Below the pieces are notes generated by a model. It made no database searches, was not told the origin of the DNA, and saw only the letters and a program-made list of their open reading frames with translations. DNA of 64,000 bases from Amoebidium appalachense. Taxonomy: Eukaryota; Ichthyosporea. Positions 61,496 through 64,000 of the stretch are shown one piece after another; position 1 is the stretch's first letter; the number at the start of each line of letters is the position of its first letter. Position numbers and translations under genes: made by a program. The DNA lies in contig CAVNZM010000013.1 of NCBI GenBank assembly GCA_963693365.1, forward strand, positions 7,440,001 to 7,504,000, in the 5' to 3' direction.

Positions 61496-61797
61496 GGGTG
61501 GTGGTGGTGGTAGGGAGGGAGGGGAGGAGGGGGAGGGGGGGCAGGGAGGGAGGTGGGGGGGGGGGGGGTGGGGGGGGACAAACACGGGAACAAACATGGG
61601 ATCAATGCATACTTATTATTACTGCCGGGCCCCGGTCAACACCCCAGGTGTTATAAGTCACAAACCGTTAGAGGCATGTTCCCTTTGCATCCATACAGAA
61701 GGGCTCTCAGAGTCCCCTCAACACGAGCACGTATGCTGGTGTTCTCAAAGAAAATATGGAGCTGCCAAGAGATAGATTTCGAACACGGCTAAGTTAG
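60501..61797 (+). CDS. Candidate four-exon small gene, 86 aa, possibly mitochondrial
   Basis: join(60501..60577, 61100..61143, 61223..61263, 61699..61797). Phases match at every junction (TATGG|GTGGGT, CTGCAG|T; AAGG|GTGTAT, AACAG|GG; GCG|GTATAA, TACAG|AAG). The N-terminus [20 protein letters not shown] is basic and amphipathic like a mitochondrial presequence. [15 protein letters not shown] follows, faintly LYR-like, and the last exon reads [20 protein letters not shown] and ends TAG. The exons are very short and alternative acceptors exist for exon 3, so the model is tentative. Introns hold G tracts, CA and GT repeats. Confidence 0.35.
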
Positions 61798-62270
61798 CCT
61801 GCCATTATCTTTTTAAATTTATAAAACGACTAAAAAAGGTAGAAGTATGGACGGCAGTTCAATCAAGAGCCCCGGGTCTGCTTAATTGCTTTACTTTTTT
61901 TTCCCCCTTTCAGAAGGCCTAGGGGGAAGGAGGAGGGCAGGGAGTAAGGAGGAGGGATGGATGGTGAAGTGTGCGAATAAGGCTAGTTCGGTAAAACGGA
62001 AAGAAGGAAAGAAGGAAAAAAGACAAGGAAGGCACGACACAACGAAGACGTGTACAGGGAAGGGAAGAGAGGGGGTAGGTGGGTGAGGGGTTGCGGGTTG
62101 TGGTTAGGGGGGGAGGGGGGGGGAGGGGGGAGAAGGGACATCAAGTTCTAGGGAGTGTTCATGAGGAAGGGGGAGAGTGAACGTGCCAACGTCTATGTGT
62201 ATATGTGGAGGGCCGGGGGGGGGGGAGGGGGAGGGGGCATGGGGGTGGGTGGGTGGGTGGGTGGGTGGGT

Positions 62271-62312
<42 letters not shown>

Positions 62313-62926
62313 TAAAATGTGTGTAATGGTGTACTTGGAACCTTTCAAAGCCGACAGCCCAAGACCAGTTTTGCAGAGTTCACACACACAGCAGATGCAA
62401 CACAAAGGAGAAACGAAGGAGATGGGGGGAGAGAAGGGGGGGAAGGGGGGGGGGGAGGGGGGGGGGGGGGGGGGGTTGGGGGGAGGGAGGGGGGGAGAAA
62501 GCAACGAAGCAAAAAAGAAACCTAGCAGGCAGCAACAAATCGACAGCTTCAAAGCCAAACTTTGGTACTGAGCAGGGCAGCAAAGGAGCAACAGGGTCGA
62601 GAGGGTAGAGAAGATGGGATGGGGTACTAAGTTACTGGAGGCTGATAATTGGGTGTTGGAGGGGGAGGGGGGGGGGGGGGGGGGGGGGGGGGAGGGGATC
62701 GGTGATAGACATCATAGGTTTAAGTGTGAATGTTACGAAAAGGGTTTTGGGCGAGTGAGTAAGTGAGTGAGTGAGTGAGTGAGTGGGTGCATGGGTGGAT
62801 GGGTGGGTGGGTGGGTGGGTGGGTGGGTGGGTGGGTGGGTGGGTGGGTGGGTGGGTGGGTGGGTGAGTGAGTGAATGAGTGAATGGGTGGGTGGGTGGGT
62901 GGGTGAGTGGGTGCATGAGTGAGTGG

Positions 62927-62983
<57 letters not shown>

Positions 62984-63189
62984 CGCGCGCGCGCGCGTGC
63001 GTGTGTGTTCGGAGGGGGGGGGGGGGGTTGGGGGGGGGGGGGGGGGGGGGAGGAGGCACCGTAATCTGAAGCAACTAGCAAGAGACACAGAGCCAACAGT
63101 AAGATGTGAAGCAAAGAAGTTGATCAGCAAAGGGCCAAAGAAGAACACAAACAGATACGAGAGTACAAACATTAGTTCCCCAAATCCCC

Positions 63190-63220
<31 letters not shown>

Positions 63221-63593
63221 GACAAGTAAAATAAAATAAAATAAAATGTAATGTAATAAAAATACCCACATTTAAAAAGATTGCTCCCCCCCAACCCCCT
63301 CCCCCACTCGCCCACCCACCCCTCCCTCCCTCCCCCTCCCCATATTACGTATCCTGCTATCTGGCATACCCTACTAATCATTTGTCGGGTGGAAGTTCTG
63401 TTGGCCTGGTGCCGATACTTAGGCCGGTGGCTCACCTCTAGAGCGACCATAAAAGCTGATGCGGCTACATTAAGAAAAAATGAAAACAGCACATCTCATC
63501 AACTTGATGGCCTGGTTTTTCGTAGATCCTTTGCACAAACATGATTTTTTTTCCGGATCCTCCCCCCCTCCCCCCCCCCCCCCCCCCCCCCCC

Positions 63594-63641
<48 letters not shown>

Positions 63642-64000
63642 TAATTTTCGCACACACAGAGTCTCAGACAAAATTGGGGTACTGTGGATGACTTGGCCTC
63701 CCCACCTAGAATAGGCTTTCGATTTATAATTATGATGCATACGCTATGTGCCCTTGCAGAATCTGCATTATGTTGTCAAACGTTTATTACAGGGTCACTC
63801 ACTTTTTTAAGATAACAGGTAATTGCGGTTTAGGGCTTAGAACCTTAGGGTCCTCGGCCGTAGGGTTAATTATCTTATTCCCCCCCTCCCCCCTTCCTCC
63901 TCCCCCCTCTCCCGTTCTGTCACAACGGTCCTTTTTGTGGACTGCGGGTATTTCTTTCTTTCTTTCTTCTTCTTCTTCTTTTTTTTTTTTTTTTTTTTTT
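61798..64000. repeat. Repeat-rich right end, no recognised gene
   Basis: G-rich blocks (62100-62310, 62430-62500, 62660-62690), a (GGGT)n/(GAGT)n minisatellite (62749-62930) with quadruplex potential, (GT)n (62931-62978), poly-C/poly-A (63187-63220), (TAA)n (63594-63642) and a terminal poly-T. A minus-strand exon-like piece (acceptor TTAATGTAG, donor GAG|GTGAGC near 63440-63470) could not be extended. Confidence 0.6.
63676..63790 (+). mobile_element. Family-1 dispersed repeat, copy G (degenerate)
   Basis: Recognisable from GGTACTGTGGATGACTTGG to the GCAGAATCTGCATTATGTTG region, with many substitutions and small indels relative to copies D-F. It is an old copy, so the family has had a long period of activity. 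Confidence 0.6.

Overview
The window is nuclear DNA from an intron-rich microbial eukaryote. Genes are split by GT-AG introns, promoters show TATA and CCAAT boxes, and TAA, TAG and TGA all act as stops, so the genetic code is standard. Secreted papain-like and leishmanolysin-type protease genes next to a PHO84-type phosphate transporter suggest a protist. The intron density and the huge simple repeats remind me of intron-rich fornicates such as Kipferlia, but nothing here proves that. Roughly half of the window is homopolymer G/C, (GT/CA)n, (CT/GA)n and (AT)n. Most long open frames are therefore repeat translations and are left out. I rebuilt the genes by hand from splice sites and codon phase.

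Layout. 1-5988 (minus): a secreted papain-family protein with all three catalytic positions replaced, running off the left edge. 6847-10143 (plus): NOP10, the 64-residue H/ACA snoRNP protein, split into three small exons. 10.1-17.5 kb: mostly repeats, with a frameshifted calcium-binding EGF fragment and a few unassigned exon-like pieces. 17565-21683 (minus): a five-exon Gly/Ala-rich membrane protein. 21791-22703: a non-autonomous DNA transposon with TTA target duplication. 23.3-24.2 kb (minus): a decayed LINE reverse transcriptase. 25130-27002 (minus): an inorganic phosphate transporter with short, repeat-free introns and a clear CCAAT-TATA promoter. 29143-34336 (plus): a Nudix hydrolase. 35-37.3 kb: candidate mini-genes. 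38484-46422 (plus): a complete leishmanolysin-type (M8) metalloprotease with 13 coding exons plus an alternative last exon. 46.4-54.3 kb: simple repeats, a 162-bp G tract, a minisatellite and one candidate two-exon gene. 54340-57012 (plus): an unfamiliar multi-pass membrane protein. 57-64 kb: repeats, a tandem array of short palindromes and two candidate small genes.

The most unusual feature concerns the introns rather than any one protein. A roughly 270-bp dispersed repeat lies inside introns of four unrelated genes, and the five well-preserved intronic copies all have the same orientation relative to transcription. Many introns also carry a long sense-strand poly-C tract 8-22 nt after the 5' splice site, and several end in (CA)nCAG. 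Together these point to introner-like intron gain, or at least to repeats shaping the splice sites.

The genes do not form an operon or pathway. They are independent transcription units for nutrient uptake (phosphate), extracellular proteolysis (M8, and a papain-fold pseudoenzyme), ribosome biogenesis (NOP10), nucleotide or diphosphate housekeeping (Nudix) and membrane proteins of unknown role.
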